Below, piece after piece: positions 43,672 to 52,194 of a stretch of 63,009 bases of DNA (the first letter of the stretch is position 1; the number at the start of each line of letters is the position of its first letter). Source of the DNA: Paraburkholderia guartelaensis (GTDB taxonomy: Bacteria; Pseudomonadota; Gammaproteobacteria; Burkholderiales; Burkholderiaceae); the NCBI RefSeq assembly GCF_004353905.1, contig NZ_SMOD01000045.1, positions 1 through 63,009 of the forward strand, written 5' to 3'. The notes beneath the pieces were generated by a model, which was given only the letters and a program-made list of their open reading frames with translations, searched no databases and had not been told where the DNA came from. A program made the position numbers and the translations under genes.

Positions 43672-45498
43672 ATGGACGTGAGGCTGGACGCAAAGCAACC
43701 GGGCTCCCCAGAAACAGTGGTCGTAGCCCGGACGGACGAACTCACGGAAAATGACGTCAAGGCCGTACAGATCGACGGAATCGAACTGATCGCTGTCCTG
43801 CACGCAGGTAGCATTTCGGTTTTCCAGGGCCGTTGTCCGCATCAGGGTACCCTGCTATCGGAAGGAACGGTTAAGGACGGGATTTTGACCTGTCGCGCGC
43901 ACGGCTGGCAGTTTGCTTGCGCGTCCGGTTGCAAGATCGGCGAGCGCGTGCCGCAATTGAAGCGATTCGGTGCAATCGTCGACGGCCACGATGTCAAGGT
44001 CGACCGGAGCGAGGTTCTCGCATGGAGCGCGCAGCAGCCAGCCGATTCAGGCGACCCTGTATCGCAGGCTTGCGTATCTCCAGTCCGTACTCTCGCGCAG
44101 CTTCCGGGCCCCACAGGTATTCCTCTTTTTGGAAACACGCTCCAGGTCGCGCCCAGCCGGCTTCATCTCATCCTGGAACAATGGAGCCGGAAGTTCGGTC
44201 CGGTGTACGCATTCAGCCTGATGGGTCGCCCCTTTGTTGGCATTGCCGATCCGATTCTCATCGGTCAGATCTTGCGCGACCGGCCGGGCGCGTGGCGCCG
44301 CTGGGATGTGATAGAGACGGTTGCACAGGAGTTGGGTCTCAACGGCGTGTTTTCCACGGAAGGCGAAACGTGGCGAAGACAACGTCAGCTCGTCGCCAAA
44401 GCACTGGACCCCGCACATCTGCACGCATTCTTCCCCACGCTGTGCACGATGACCCGGCGGTTGATGCAGCGTTGGGAGAAGGCCGCGCGCGACCAGGAGT
44501 CCGTCGATATTCATAGTGATCTGATGCGCTATACGGTGGATGTGACAACGAACCTCGCATTCGGATACGACATGGACACTATCGAGAGCGGGGGAGACGT
44601 GATCCAGCGCCATCTCGAAGTCGTGTTCCCGATGATTAACCGGCGCATCAATGCGCCTTTTCCGTACTGGCATTACTTCAAGCTACCGGCCGATAAAGCG
44701 CTGGATCGCGCCTTGATCGCCGTTCAGACACTAACGAGGGACCTCATAGCGAGTAGCCGTGCGCGTCTGGCGCAGCGGCCCGACTCCGACTCCCGTCACG
44801 CGAATCTTCTGGAGGCACTGCTTACCGCCCAACACGAAGGGCTGACGCCGCTAACCGACGAAGAAGTGCTCGCGAATGTGTTCACGATCCTGCTGGCCGG
44901 CGAGGACACGACAGCAAACACCATCGCGTGGATAGCCTATTTCATGTCGTCCTACCCCGACGTACAGCGGAAGATGCAGGAGGAGGTCGATTCCGTTCTC
45001 GAATCGAGGTCAACGCTCGAAGAAATCGATGAGGCGAATGCGCTTGTCTATCTGGACGCGGTGACCCATGAGGCCCTGCGGCTCAAATCCGTGGCGCCGG
45101 TCATTGCGCTCGAGGCGAATAGCGACATTCAGGTGGGCGACCTTGCTATCCCCAAGGGAACGGTAGTGTCGTTGCTGACTCGCCTGGCAGGATTGCCGCA
45201 AGGAGGGAACTCAGCGGACGAGGCTTTCGACCCGGACCGTTGGCTGACCGGCACCAACGCCGCCAGTCATCATCGGGCCGGATTCATGCCGTTCGGGTCT
45301 GGTCCTCGTCTCTGTCCGGGCCGGAGTCTGGCTACGATGGAAGTTAGATCAGCGATAGCGATGCTGTGCCGCAACTTCAATGTATCGCTCGCCAAAGGCA
45401 CGTCGGAAGTCGAAGAGGTGTTCGCATTTTCGATGATGCCGCGAAACCTGCGCGTCGTCCTCGGTCGACGCGACGACCATCCTGTTCGTCACTTGTGA
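43672..45498 (+). CDS. Rieske [2Fe-2S]-cytochrome P450 fusion protein
   Basis: The 608-aa protein joins two redox domains. Residues about 12-112 are a Rieske ferredoxin domain with ligands Cys55/His57 (GRCPHQG) and Cys74/His77 (LTCRAHGWQF). A linker of about 30 residues with LPGPTGIPLFGN leads to a full P450 (about 145-605): WRRQRQLV (helix C), I-helix AGEDTT at 409-414, ExxR as EALR starting at Glu467, and the haem loop FGSGPRLCPG with Cys548. The ATG at 43672 is chosen because AAGGAG lies 6 bases upstream; an ATG 5 codons earlier overlaps that site. The Rieske domain should feed electrons to the haem; a reductase is not encoded nearby. Substrate unknown. Confidence 0.95.
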   Translation: MDVRLDAKQPGSPETVVVARTDELTENDVKAVQIDGIELIAVLHAGSISVFQGRCPHQGTLLSEGTVKDGILTCRAHGWQFACASGCKIGERVPQLKRFGAIVDGHDVKVDRSEVLAWSAQQPADSGDPVSQACVSPVRTLAQLPGPTGIPLFGNTLQVAPSRLHLILEQWSRKFGPVYAFSLMGRPFVGIADPILIGQILRDRPGAWRRWDVIETVAQELGLNGVFSTEGETWRRQRQLVAKALDPAHLHAFFPTLCTMTRRLMQRWEKAARDQESVDIHSDLMRYTVDVTTNLAFGYDMDTIESGGDVIQRHLEVVFPMINRRINAPFPYWHYFKLPADKALDRALIAVQTLTRDLIASSRARLAQRPDSDSRHANLLEALLTAQHEGLTPLTDEEVLANVFTILLAGEDTTANTIAWIAYFMSSYPDVQRKMQEEVDSVLESRSTLEEIDEANALVYLDAVTHEALRLKSVAPVIALEANSDIQVGDLAIPKGTVVSLLTRLAGLPQGGNSADEAFDPDRWLTGTNAASHHRAGFMPFGSGPRLCPGRSLATMEVRSAIAMLCRNFNVSLAKGTSEVEEVFAFSMMPRNLRVVLGRRDDHPVRHL

Positions 45499-45754
45499 TC
45501 GCCGCTGCCGAGTGTGATTCGACCGCCCATTGCATCACGTGCATCGTGCGCGCACCACTCGCAAAGAACGCGAGAGAGTTCGGAAATCGCGTCGTCGGCT
45601 CGCCGTTGAACATGGCGCCCGTTCGCCCTTGGCCGGGCTAGTTGCTCGACGACATATGTTGCGCGATCGAATTGGGCGTTTGGTGCGCTATCGACTCCGA
45701 TGACCGCTTGCTGTGCCGAGGGGGCGTTGGGACGTCAATGTTGTGGTGGTTAGC
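45499..45754. other. Intergenic region between the P450 fusion and the epoxide hydrolase gene
   Basis: These 256 bases separate convergent genes. A minus-strand frame starting MFNGEPTTRFPNSLAFF at 45613 reads plausibly for about 40 residues and then enters P450 antisense sequence, so I do not call it a gene. No clear terminator. Confidence 0.4.
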
Positions 45755-46729
45755 TCACCCATCGAGTTCGTTCAGGAAGGAGAGCAGTAACCGGTTCACT
45801 TTCCCGGCGCGCTCGCGCTGCAGCCAATGGCCCGCACCTTCGAGTACGTGAGCACCGCGCAACCCCGGCAGCACTTGCGGCAACGCAGCGACGCGCTGCT
45901 GCATGCCCGGAAACCTGAGTACATCGTCGCGCGATCCACCGACGAAGAGCGATGGCTGGCGAATCGGGCAACCATACCAGGGGGCGAGCAGTTCCGCGCT
46001 CCTGCGAATTGCGCGGTACCAGTTCAATCCACCACGGAAGCCGGTGCGTTGGAACTCCCCAACGACATAATCCAGGTCGTCCTGAGGAAGCCAATCCGGT
46101 AACACGTCGGGGTCGACGGTGTTGGTGAGGATCCCGGCGCCCGGCGCGAGGATGCCGGCCACCATGCGGTCCGGGCCGTCGCCCGACATGCTGAACGTGA
46201 GGCGGCGCATGGTCGCTGCGACGTCGGCCTGAAGCTCTTCCTCAGCCACGCCCTCCTGCTGGAAGTACTGCATGTAGAAGGTCGTCACGCCTTGCCGCTC
46301 GAGTGCCGTTAGCAAGTCGAGCTTCGCGGGCGGCACGTAAGGTACGCTCAGGCCGACGACGGCGCGAAAGACGTCGGGCCGTAGCAGCGCGCTGTTCCAG
46401 GCCGCCGGCGCTCCCCAGTCGTGGCCCACGATCACCGCCGAACCGGCACCGAGTACCCTGACCAGTTCCACCATGTCGCCTGCGTGGTGCAGCATCGTGT
46501 ACTGAGCAGGGTCGGGCGGGGCGTCGGTACCACCGTAGCCGCGCATGTCCGGCGCGGCGGCGCGATAGCCCGCATCCGCGACCGCAGCCATCTGCGCGCG
46601 CCAGGACACCCACGACTCCGGAAACCCGTGGCAAAACACTACGAGCGGCCCATCGCCCTGCAGCGCGACTCGCATGCGGATGGCGCCGACCTGCAGCGTT
46701 TCGAGTTGCACCTCGCGGGGGATGTTCAT
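45755..46729 (-). CDS. alpha/beta-hydrolase, epoxide hydrolase type
   Basis: The 324-aa enzyme has the oxyanion motif HGFPESWVSW (residues 34-43) and the nucleophile Asp104 in IVGHDWGAPAAW. A lid carries Tyr residues (FYMQYFQ, GLNWYRA) that activate epoxides, and the His is in EGAGHWLQRE. Asp rather than Ser at the elbow and HGFPE mark soluble epoxide hydrolases. The start overlaps the stop of the upstream oxidoreductase (ATGA), so the two are translationally coupled. Confidence 0.93.
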   Translation of the reverse strand: MNIPREVQLETLQVGAIRMRVALQGDGPLVVFCHGFPESWVSWRAQMAAVADAGYRAAAPDMRGYGGTDAPPDPAQYTMLHHAGDMVELVRVLGAGSAVIVGHDWGAPAAWNSALLRPDVFRAVVGLSVPYVPPAKLDLLTALERQGVTTFYMQYFQQEGVAEEELQADVAATMRRLTFSMSGDGPDRMVAGILAPGAGILTNTVDPDVLPDWLPQDDLDYVVGEFQRTGFRGGLNWYRAIRRSAELLAPWYGCPIRQPSLFVGGSRDDVLRFPGMQQRVAALPQVLPGLRGAHVLEGAGHWLQRERAGKVNRLLLSFLNELDG

Positions 46730-48138
46730 GCTGCCTCCGCTGCTGCCAGCAATTGAGGAATGCGCTGCGCGGCATCAAAAGCCTTGGCGCCGACGGCCTT
46801 GAGAAGATCCTGCACGGCAGCGTCGACCGCCACGCCTTTGAGAACCACAACCTGCCCGTTGAGGCGGCACTGCCTGAGCCAGGCGCTCAGGTCGGGGTGC
46901 TGCTGCCAGTGCGCGGCATTGGCGAGAGTCGGCAGCCACATGCGTAGGTAATCGATCGGCAGTTCGGGCGGGGGCACCGGCATGCACATCGCATTCTGTT
47001 CCTGCAGATTCTTCAGGTGCGCTTCGACCCAGGCGATTATGCTGCCGGAAAAGACAGGCTGGCACCAGCGGACCATCAGGAGGTTGATCGCCTCGTCCTG
47101 AAACACCGGCACGTCTGGCACCGGCTGGATCGCGGAGGCAGTGCAATCGATGTACAGCGTGTCAGGATCGGCCGCGAGTTCACCCTTCTCCAGCACGATG
47201 CGCGACGCCTCGATCGCGCGCACACGACCCAGTCGCACAATCTCACCGACCTTGCGCAATTGGGTCATCTCGCCGCGCGATACGAGTGCGCAGCGGTAGG
47301 TCGTGGGTTGGATGGCAGGGTCGATCCGCATCAGCGCGCCGCCCGCTTCGAGTCGCCGGAACAAATCGGGGACGTCGCGCGCGTCGCGGATCGCATCGAA
47401 TTGCATCGCGCTGTTCTCGAAATAACGTCGCCAGCCAGCGGGGCCGGGCTGCATGTTGGCACGGTCCATCACCCACGCGTCACGCGGCATGATCCAGCGG
47501 ATCCGTTCGTGCGGCACACCGTTCTCGATCAGCCAGATGCACGCATCCATGCCGGTCTTGCCGGAGCCGACGATGGTATAGCGCGAGTAAGGCCGCGTAA
47601 CCTTCGGCAACTCGTTGCAGGGAACGCATTGCACACCCGCGGCCACGCTGTATTTTGGCGGGTGAGTGGACGGCACCTCGGTTTTCGCAAGCGTGGCATT
47701 CACCCATTTGTGCCGCGCGCGCACCTCGTGCTCGGCGCCGGTCAGCAGCGAGCGGAAGCGGTGCGTGCGGCCGTCACTCGCGAAGTGATCGCATTTCGGG
47801 AACCACTGCACGCGGCCAGAGGGAATGAAGCGTTGCTTCATCACCTGCTCGAAATGCGTGAGCACCTCGGCGCCCGAAGCGAGACCAAGCATGCCTTCGT
47901 TAAAGCCCGTCGCTTCATGCGACCAGTCACTCAGTTCGCGCGACGCCACGCCATACCAGGCGGATGGCTGGTGCAGCCGTACATACGGATAGGTATCGTT
48001 CCAATGGCCACCGGGACGATGGTGGCGATCGACCATCACGACTCGCGCATCTGGCGACTCGGTGAGCAACGTGTCGACGAATGCCATGGCGGTGGCGCCT
48101 GTCCCCGTCACGAAGTAGTCGGACTCGATCGATGCCAT
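46726..48138 (-). CDS. FAD/NAD(P)-binding oxidoreductase (flavin monooxygenase-like)
   Basis: This 470-aa protein has an N-terminal FAD-type Rossmann motif (VTGTGATAMAFVDTLL), then VDRHHRPGGHWNDTYPYVRLHQPS, and a second nucleotide site IVGSGKTGMDACIWL near residue 190. It resembles flavin-containing monooxygenase-like proteins but I do not see the FxGxxxHxxxW Baeyer-Villiger fingerprint. The start at MASIESDYF follows AAGGAGGGTGAC. Its last codons overlap the epoxide hydrolase start. Substrate unknown. Confidence 0.85.
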   Translation of the reverse strand: MASIESDYFVTGTGATAMAFVDTLLTESPDARVVMVDRHHRPGGHWNDTYPYVRLHQPSAWYGVASRELSDWSHEATGFNEGMLGLASGAEVLTHFEQVMKQRFIPSGRVQWFPKCDHFASDGRTHRFRSLLTGAEHEVRARHKWVNATLAKTEVPSTHPPKYSVAAGVQCVPCNELPKVTRPYSRYTIVGSGKTGMDACIWLIENGVPHERIRWIMPRDAWVMDRANMQPGPAGWRRYFENSAMQFDAIRDARDVPDLFRRLEAGGALMRIDPAIQPTTYRCALVSRGEMTQLRKVGEIVRLGRVRAIEASRIVLEKGELAADPDTLYIDCTASAIQPVPDVPVFQDEAINLLMVRWCQPVFSGSIIAWVEAHLKNLQEQNAMCMPVPPPELPIDYLRMWLPTLANAAHWQQHPDLSAWLRQCRLNGQVVVLKGVAVDAAVQDLLKAVGAKAFDAAQRIPQLLAAAEAA

Positions 48139-48473
48139 GTCACCCTCCTTATTGGGAGACCTTGGAGCCGCGTCATAGCGATCCCGGCGCATTAGCCCCT
48201 CGCCCGATAGATGCACGTCTAGCGCACCCTCGGCTCGAATAGGGCGAGGAATATCCGATGGTCCCTCAAGCATTGATGTCGTTTGGTGCGACACCGCACA
48301 TACTTGGCGTGATCGACATGCAGGACTGCTTTTAGGGACTGGAGCAGTCGCGCTCGTTCAATGACATATACAGTCAATTTTAAAGTTTGTTGTGTGATGT
48401 GCCGTTGACCACGACGTACCGACGCGTTGCCGTAAGGGCAACCCGCAGCGAATTCCCTAACAAAAAAGAATAG
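48139..48473. other. Divergent promoter region
   Basis: This 335-base gap between the oxidoreductase and the secreted hydrolase has an AT-rich core around 48360-48395 (probable promoters). A hairpin GTTGCC/GGCAAC near 48427-48443 lies about 30 bases before the hydrolase start. No gene is supported. Confidence 0.45.
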
Positions 48474-49889
48474 ATGCCGCTACGTCTAAAGTTTTCGCTT
48501 TCCTTTCTTCTGGGTGCTTTCGTTCTGCTTTCATTGCTGCCGCAGGCCGCATGGGCGGCAGACCGCAGTGCGGTCGAACCAGAGGCGCCGCTCAACGAGA
48601 AAGTTGTTCGCGTACCCGTTCAAACGTCGCCGCTAGTCACATTGGAAGTGACGGTGTATATGCCTGCACACTCTGCAGGCGGCGGGTCCTTTCCACTCGC
48701 GCTCATCAATCATGGCGCGTCGCACGATCCGATGAACGCGCCACGCGTGGGCGATGAATTCATCGTCTGGTACTTCCTCTCGCGAGGCTACGCCGTAGCC
48801 ATGCCGATGATGCGTGGCTACGCGCATTCCTGGGGCCATCTCACACCGCACGGATGCGACGTGCTTGCCATCGGCACCGATGCCGCCAAAGACATTCGCA
48901 AGGTCCTCGACTATGTGAAAGACATGCCGGGCATCGACGCCACACACATCGTCGTCGCGGGAAAGAGCATGGGAGGCTGGAATACGCTCGTATTCGGCGC
49001 ACAGAATCCTGCCGACGTGAAAGGGCTGCTCAATTTTGCGGGCGGCGTGAAAGAGGGCGATTGCAGCAAGCCCGACGAGAGCCTGATTACAGCTGCCGGT
49101 GAACTCGGCGCACATACGCGCGTGCCGTCGATCTGGTTCTACGGCGACAACGACCAGATTTTCTCCAGTGCGACGTGGAAAGGCATGTATGCCCACTACA
49201 CGGGCGCGGGCGGTCACGCGCAACTGGTGGACTATGGCAGCTTCCAGCAGGACGCTCACGCCATGACAGCCTCGGGTGCGGGGCTTCCGCTATGGATTGC
49301 GAAGGCCGACGCCTTTCTGGCGAGCATCGGCATGCCGGGCAGCGAAGTCAATCAGGAGTACCTTCCGCATCCTGAGCTGCAGGCCAGCGGCTATGCGCGC
49401 ATCAACGACCTCAATGCCGTTCCCTACCTCAGTGCGCTGCAGAAGGCCAAGCTCTATGCCAGCTATCTGGCGGCGCCGCTGCCTAAAGCGCTCGCCATCG
49501 GCAGTACGAACGGCACATGGGCTTCCGGTGGATTCGACGCTGCGCGCAGCGCGATGCAGCAATGCTGGAAGATCTCGCAGTATTGCCAGCTCTACGCGGT
49601 CGACAATACTGTCGTGTGGCCGCGTCAGGAGTCGGCTCCGCCGACGACGAATTTCGCATCGCTTCAGGACGTCGACGCGGTGCCTTATTTACACGCCGAT
49701 GGGCGGCAGGCATATACGCATTATCTGACCGCGAGACGGCCTCGGGCATTTGCGATCGCACGCGATGGTGGATGGGGGCAGGCCTCCGGGATCGACTCGA
49801 TCAACGCTGCTTTGCTGCAGTGTGCAAGCGGCCACGAGGAATGCCGCGTTTATTCCGTGGACGGTGATGTTGTCTGGGCCACAAAGTAG
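48474..49889 (+). CDS. secreted alpha/beta-hydrolase with duplicated C-terminal DUF4189-like domain
   Basis: The 471-aa protein has a Sec signal (cleavage about AWA-ADR at 28-29). A dienelactone-hydrolase-like domain (40-290) follows, with Ser165 in VAGKSMGGWN, a likely Asp near 226 and His262 in QQDAHAM. Two related repeats of about 75 residues then follow (about 307-382 and 394-468). Each contains INDL/LQDV-D-AVPYL, a KALAIG/RAFAIA strand, a Gly-Trp turn, two Cys, and a closing VDxxVVW. The repeats look DUF4189-like. Periplasmic or extracellular esterase or peptidase; substrate unknown. Confidence 0.88.
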   Translation: MPLRLKFSLSFLLGAFVLLSLLPQAAWAADRSAVEPEAPLNEKVVRVPVQTSPLVTLEVTVYMPAHSAGGGSFPLALINHGASHDPMNAPRVGDEFIVWYFLSRGYAVAMPMMRGYAHSWGHLTPHGCDVLAIGTDAAKDIRKVLDYVKDMPGIDATHIVVAGKSMGGWNTLVFGAQNPADVKGLLNFAGGVKEGDCSKPDESLITAAGELGAHTRVPSIWFYGDNDQIFSSATWKGMYAHYTGAGGHAQLVDYGSFQQDAHAMTASGAGLPLWIAKADAFLASIGMPGSEVNQEYLPHPELQASGYARINDLNAVPYLSALQKAKLYASYLAAPLPKALAIGSTNGTWASGGFDAARSAMQQCWKISQYCQLYAVDNTVVWPRQESAPPTTNFASLQDVDAVPYLHADGRQAYTHYLTARRPRAFAIARDGGWGQASGIDSINAALLQCASGHEECRVYSVDGDVVWATK

Positions 49890-50061
49890 TTTGTCCATTG
49901 AGCGGCGGTGGAGCGACAGCGCAACAGAAGCGGCCCCACTTCATCCCTTTACGTAACGGATCACGATCCTGTTGCGCGCTGCTTCGAGCGAACCGGCAGC
50001 TCACAGAGCGATTTTTTTGCCTTCGCCACAATATTCGCGTTCCTGAAACGTCTTCAGGTGC

Positions 50062-50643
50062 ATGGAACCGCCACCCACCTCGCATCCGATGACCGATCGA
50101 GACAGCGACATCACGGCGACCGTGGTGCGTGAGCGCACCAGGCTCGTCAATTTTATCCGGCGCCGAATAGGCGACGCGGACGATGCCGAGGACATCCTGC
50201 AGGATGTGTTCTCCGAATTTGTGCAGGCCTACCGGCTCCCGGCTCCGATCGAACAGGCGAGCGCGTGGCTGTTTCGTGCCGCGCGTAACCGCATCATCGA
50301 TCGTTTTCGCAAGAAGAAAGAACAGCCGCTGCCGGATCTGCCGGGGGACGACGACGAGGCCGGCAGCGAATATCGCCTCGATCTGGCGCTACCGGCGCAC
50401 GATGCGGGTCCCGAGGCTCTTTACGCTCGCGCGCTGCTGCTCAAGGCCTTGCAGGACGCGCTCGATGAGTTGCCGCCGAATCAACGTGAAGTGTTTATCG
50501 CGCACGAACTGGAGGGGCGGTCCTTCAAGGATATGGCGGCGGAAAGCGGCGTCACGCTCAATACGCTGCTCGCGCGCAAACGCTACGCGGTCTTGCATCT
50601 GCGCGCCCGGCTGCAGGCCATGTACGACGAACTGGGTATTTAG
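50062..50643 (+). CDS. ECF-type RNA polymerase sigma factor
   Basis: This 193-aa sigma factor has region 2 (LVNFIRRRIGDADDAEDILQDVFSEFVQ, FRAARNRIIDRFRKKK) and region 4 (LPPNQREVFIAHELEGRSFKDMAAESGVTLNTLLARKRYAVLHLR), separated by an acidic linker. The start may be at 50062 or nine codons later. It begins a tight three-gene operon with a small membrane protein 12 bases on and a ferredoxin. No classical anti-sigma gene is seen, but the membrane protein could play that part. Confidence 0.94.
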   Translation: MEPPPTSHPMTDRDSDITATVVRERTRLVNFIRRRIGDADDAEDILQDVFSEFVQAYRLPAPIEQASAWLFRAARNRIIDRFRKKKEQPLPDLPGDDDEAGSEYRLDLALPAHDAGPEALYARALLLKALQDALDELPPNQREVFIAHELEGRSFKDMAAESGVTLNTLLARKRYAVLHLRARLQAMYDELGI

Positions 50644-50655
50644 AGGAGTCAACGA

Positions 50656-50964
50656 GTGAAATTTCGAATCAGATGCGTGGGGAAAGCGCTGCTTGTGGTG
50701 GTCGCCATAGGCGTGCTCGGCTGGGTGGTCATGACCCTCTGGAATTGGGTAATTCCGGCGCTATTCGTGGGCGCCCGTGCGATCGACTTCGCGCATGCCT
50801 TGGGCTTGCTCGTATTGAGCCGCATCCTGTTCGGCGGATTCCGCGGGCACGGTGGCTGGCGCGAAAGGCGTCGCTGGCGCAAATGGGAAGCGATGACGCC
50901 TGAAGAACGGGAGCATTTCCAGTCGGCATGGCGATCAAGGCGCGATCGGCGCGAGGGAGATTGA
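50656..50964 (+). CDS. 102-aa membrane protein in the ECF operon
   Basis: This GTG-start gene follows AGAGGAG. It has two hydrophobic segments (KALLVVVAIGVLGWVVMTLWNW, residues 10-31, and IDFAHALGLLVLSRILF, 43-59). A strongly basic, Arg-rich cytoplasmic tail with MTPEEREHFQSAWRSRRDRRE completes it. Lying directly between a sigma factor and a ferredoxin gene, it may tether or regulate the sigma factor; this is inference, since no zinc-anti-sigma motif is present. Confidence 0.75.
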   Translation: MKFRIRCVGKALLVVVAIGVLGWVVMTLWNWVIPALFVGARAIDFAHALGLLVLSRILFGGFRGHGGWRERRRWRKWEAMTPEEREHFQSAWRSRRDRREGD

Positions 50965-50966
50965 AC

Positions 50967-51263
50967 ATGCGCGAGAAATCAGCCGCCGACTGCAAGCAGC
51001 AACCGGGCGTGATCGCACCGGTTGTCGACCTGAAGCGTTGCGAAGGCAAGGGCGATTGCCTCGCGGTCTGCCCCGAGAATGTGTTTGAGATCCGGCGCAT
51101 CGATGAGGCCGATTACCGCAGCCTCGATTTGATGCATCGCTTCAAGCTGCGCGTGCACGGCATGAAAGTCGCCTATACGCCGAACGCGCACGCTTGCCGC
51201 TCGTGCGGGCTATGCGTGACGGCATGCCCTGAGCACGCGATCAAGCTCGCTAGATCCGCATAG
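50967..51263 (+). CDS. 4Fe-4S ferredoxin-type protein
   Basis: The 98-aa protein has two cluster motifs: C25-x5-C31-x3-C35-Pro and C77-x2-C80-x2-C83-x3-C87-Pro. The 40-residue insert between them is unusually long for a bacterial 2[4Fe-4S] ferredoxin. The start at MREKSAADCK follows GAGGGAGA and lies 2 bases after the previous stop. It is the third gene of the ECF operon and probably an electron carrier or a redox signal for it. Confidence 0.9.
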   Translation: MREKSAADCKQQPGVIAPVVDLKRCEGKGDCLAVCPENVFEIRRIDEADYRSLDLMHRFKLRVHGMKVAYTPNAHACRSCGLCVTACPEHAIKLARSA

Positions 51264-51331
51264 CATGACACGGCTTTGCTGGTGGCGGTCATACGCGTCA
51301 GCAGAACTATCGATTTCGTCAGGGAGCGCAC

Positions 51332-52048
51332 ATGGCATCATCAACTACAGTTCTTCTGCGGCAGCTTCACGAGCAGAGCCAGAGAGAAGTGATAGCCCGC
51401 GCACGCGCGCAGTTCCATGGATCGAGTGAGGAGTTTCTGACGCTCGCGGATGAATACGAAGCGCTCGCGCCGCGACTGCGCGGAAGGTTTCTCGAAACGC
51501 TAGGGCTATCCAGCGAAGATTTCGAGTCCTCGCAAGGCACACCGCTATCGTTGGCTGTCTCGGAGGAAACGGGAAGGTTTCTGCACAACATGGTGCTTGC
51601 ACACAAACCGGCTCGAATCCTCGAACTCGGCAGTTCGTGTGGTGTGTCCACGCTGTATTTTGCCGATGCGCTTCGCATGTTAGGCAGCGGCATGGTCGTG
51701 GCGACTGAACTCGATGCTGGCAAGTGCGCGCATCTTCGGTCTCACGTCAGAATGGCGGGCTTAGACGCTTATGTTGACCTGCGGGAGGGCGATGTATTCC
51801 AGACCATTTCTGAGCTGGACGGCACTTTCGACATGGTGTTTATCGACGTATGGGCCAACACCTATCTGAATCTATTCAAGCAGACTGAGCGCTTGCTACA
51901 CGCGGGATCGATTGTGCTCGCCGACAACATGTACACAGCCGAGGACGCTGTTCGGCCATATAAGCGCTACCTCGACAACGATCCACGCTTTTCGACCACG
52001 ACGCTGGACTTTGAATCAGGGGTCGAATTTACCGTCGTCGTTTCGTGA
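51332..52048 (+). CDS. class I SAM-dependent O-methyltransferase
   Basis: The 238-aa protein has the SAM-binding motif I RILELGSSCGVSTLYFADAL (about residues 94-113), the acidic VVATELDAGKC loop, and VFIDVWANTY then IVLADNMYT with metal-ligand-like acidic residues. It is close to cation-dependent catechol/caffeoyl-CoA O-methyltransferases (methyltransf_3/24). It has its own GGGAGC ribosome-binding site. Substrate unknown. Confidence 0.88.
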   Translation: MASSTTVLLRQLHEQSQREVIARARAQFHGSSEEFLTLADEYEALAPRLRGRFLETLGLSSEDFESSQGTPLSLAVSEETGRFLHNMVLAHKPARILELGSSCGVSTLYFADALRMLGSGMVVATELDAGKCAHLRSHVRMAGLDAYVDLREGDVFQTISELDGTFDMVFIDVWANTYLNLFKQTERLLHAGSIVLADNMYTAEDAVRPYKRYLDNDPRFSTTTLDFESGVEFTVVVS

Positions 52049-52194
52049 GCGCAGTGTGTCAGTTGCGTCGCCGCGCTGAACTGTCGATAAATCGAGTATT
52101 CGCAAATTCGCGAAAATCCGCGCAAATCGGTAATCTGCGAGGTATCAGTGAATGAAAAAGCCTCGATGCCTGAATGCAACCGTTCGGATCTTCC

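Noticed and set aside
45377..45613. Minus-strand frame MFNGEPTTRFPNSLAFF
   Set aside because: Only the first 40 residues look plausible and the rest is antisense to the P450 gene; no ribosome-binding site is clear.
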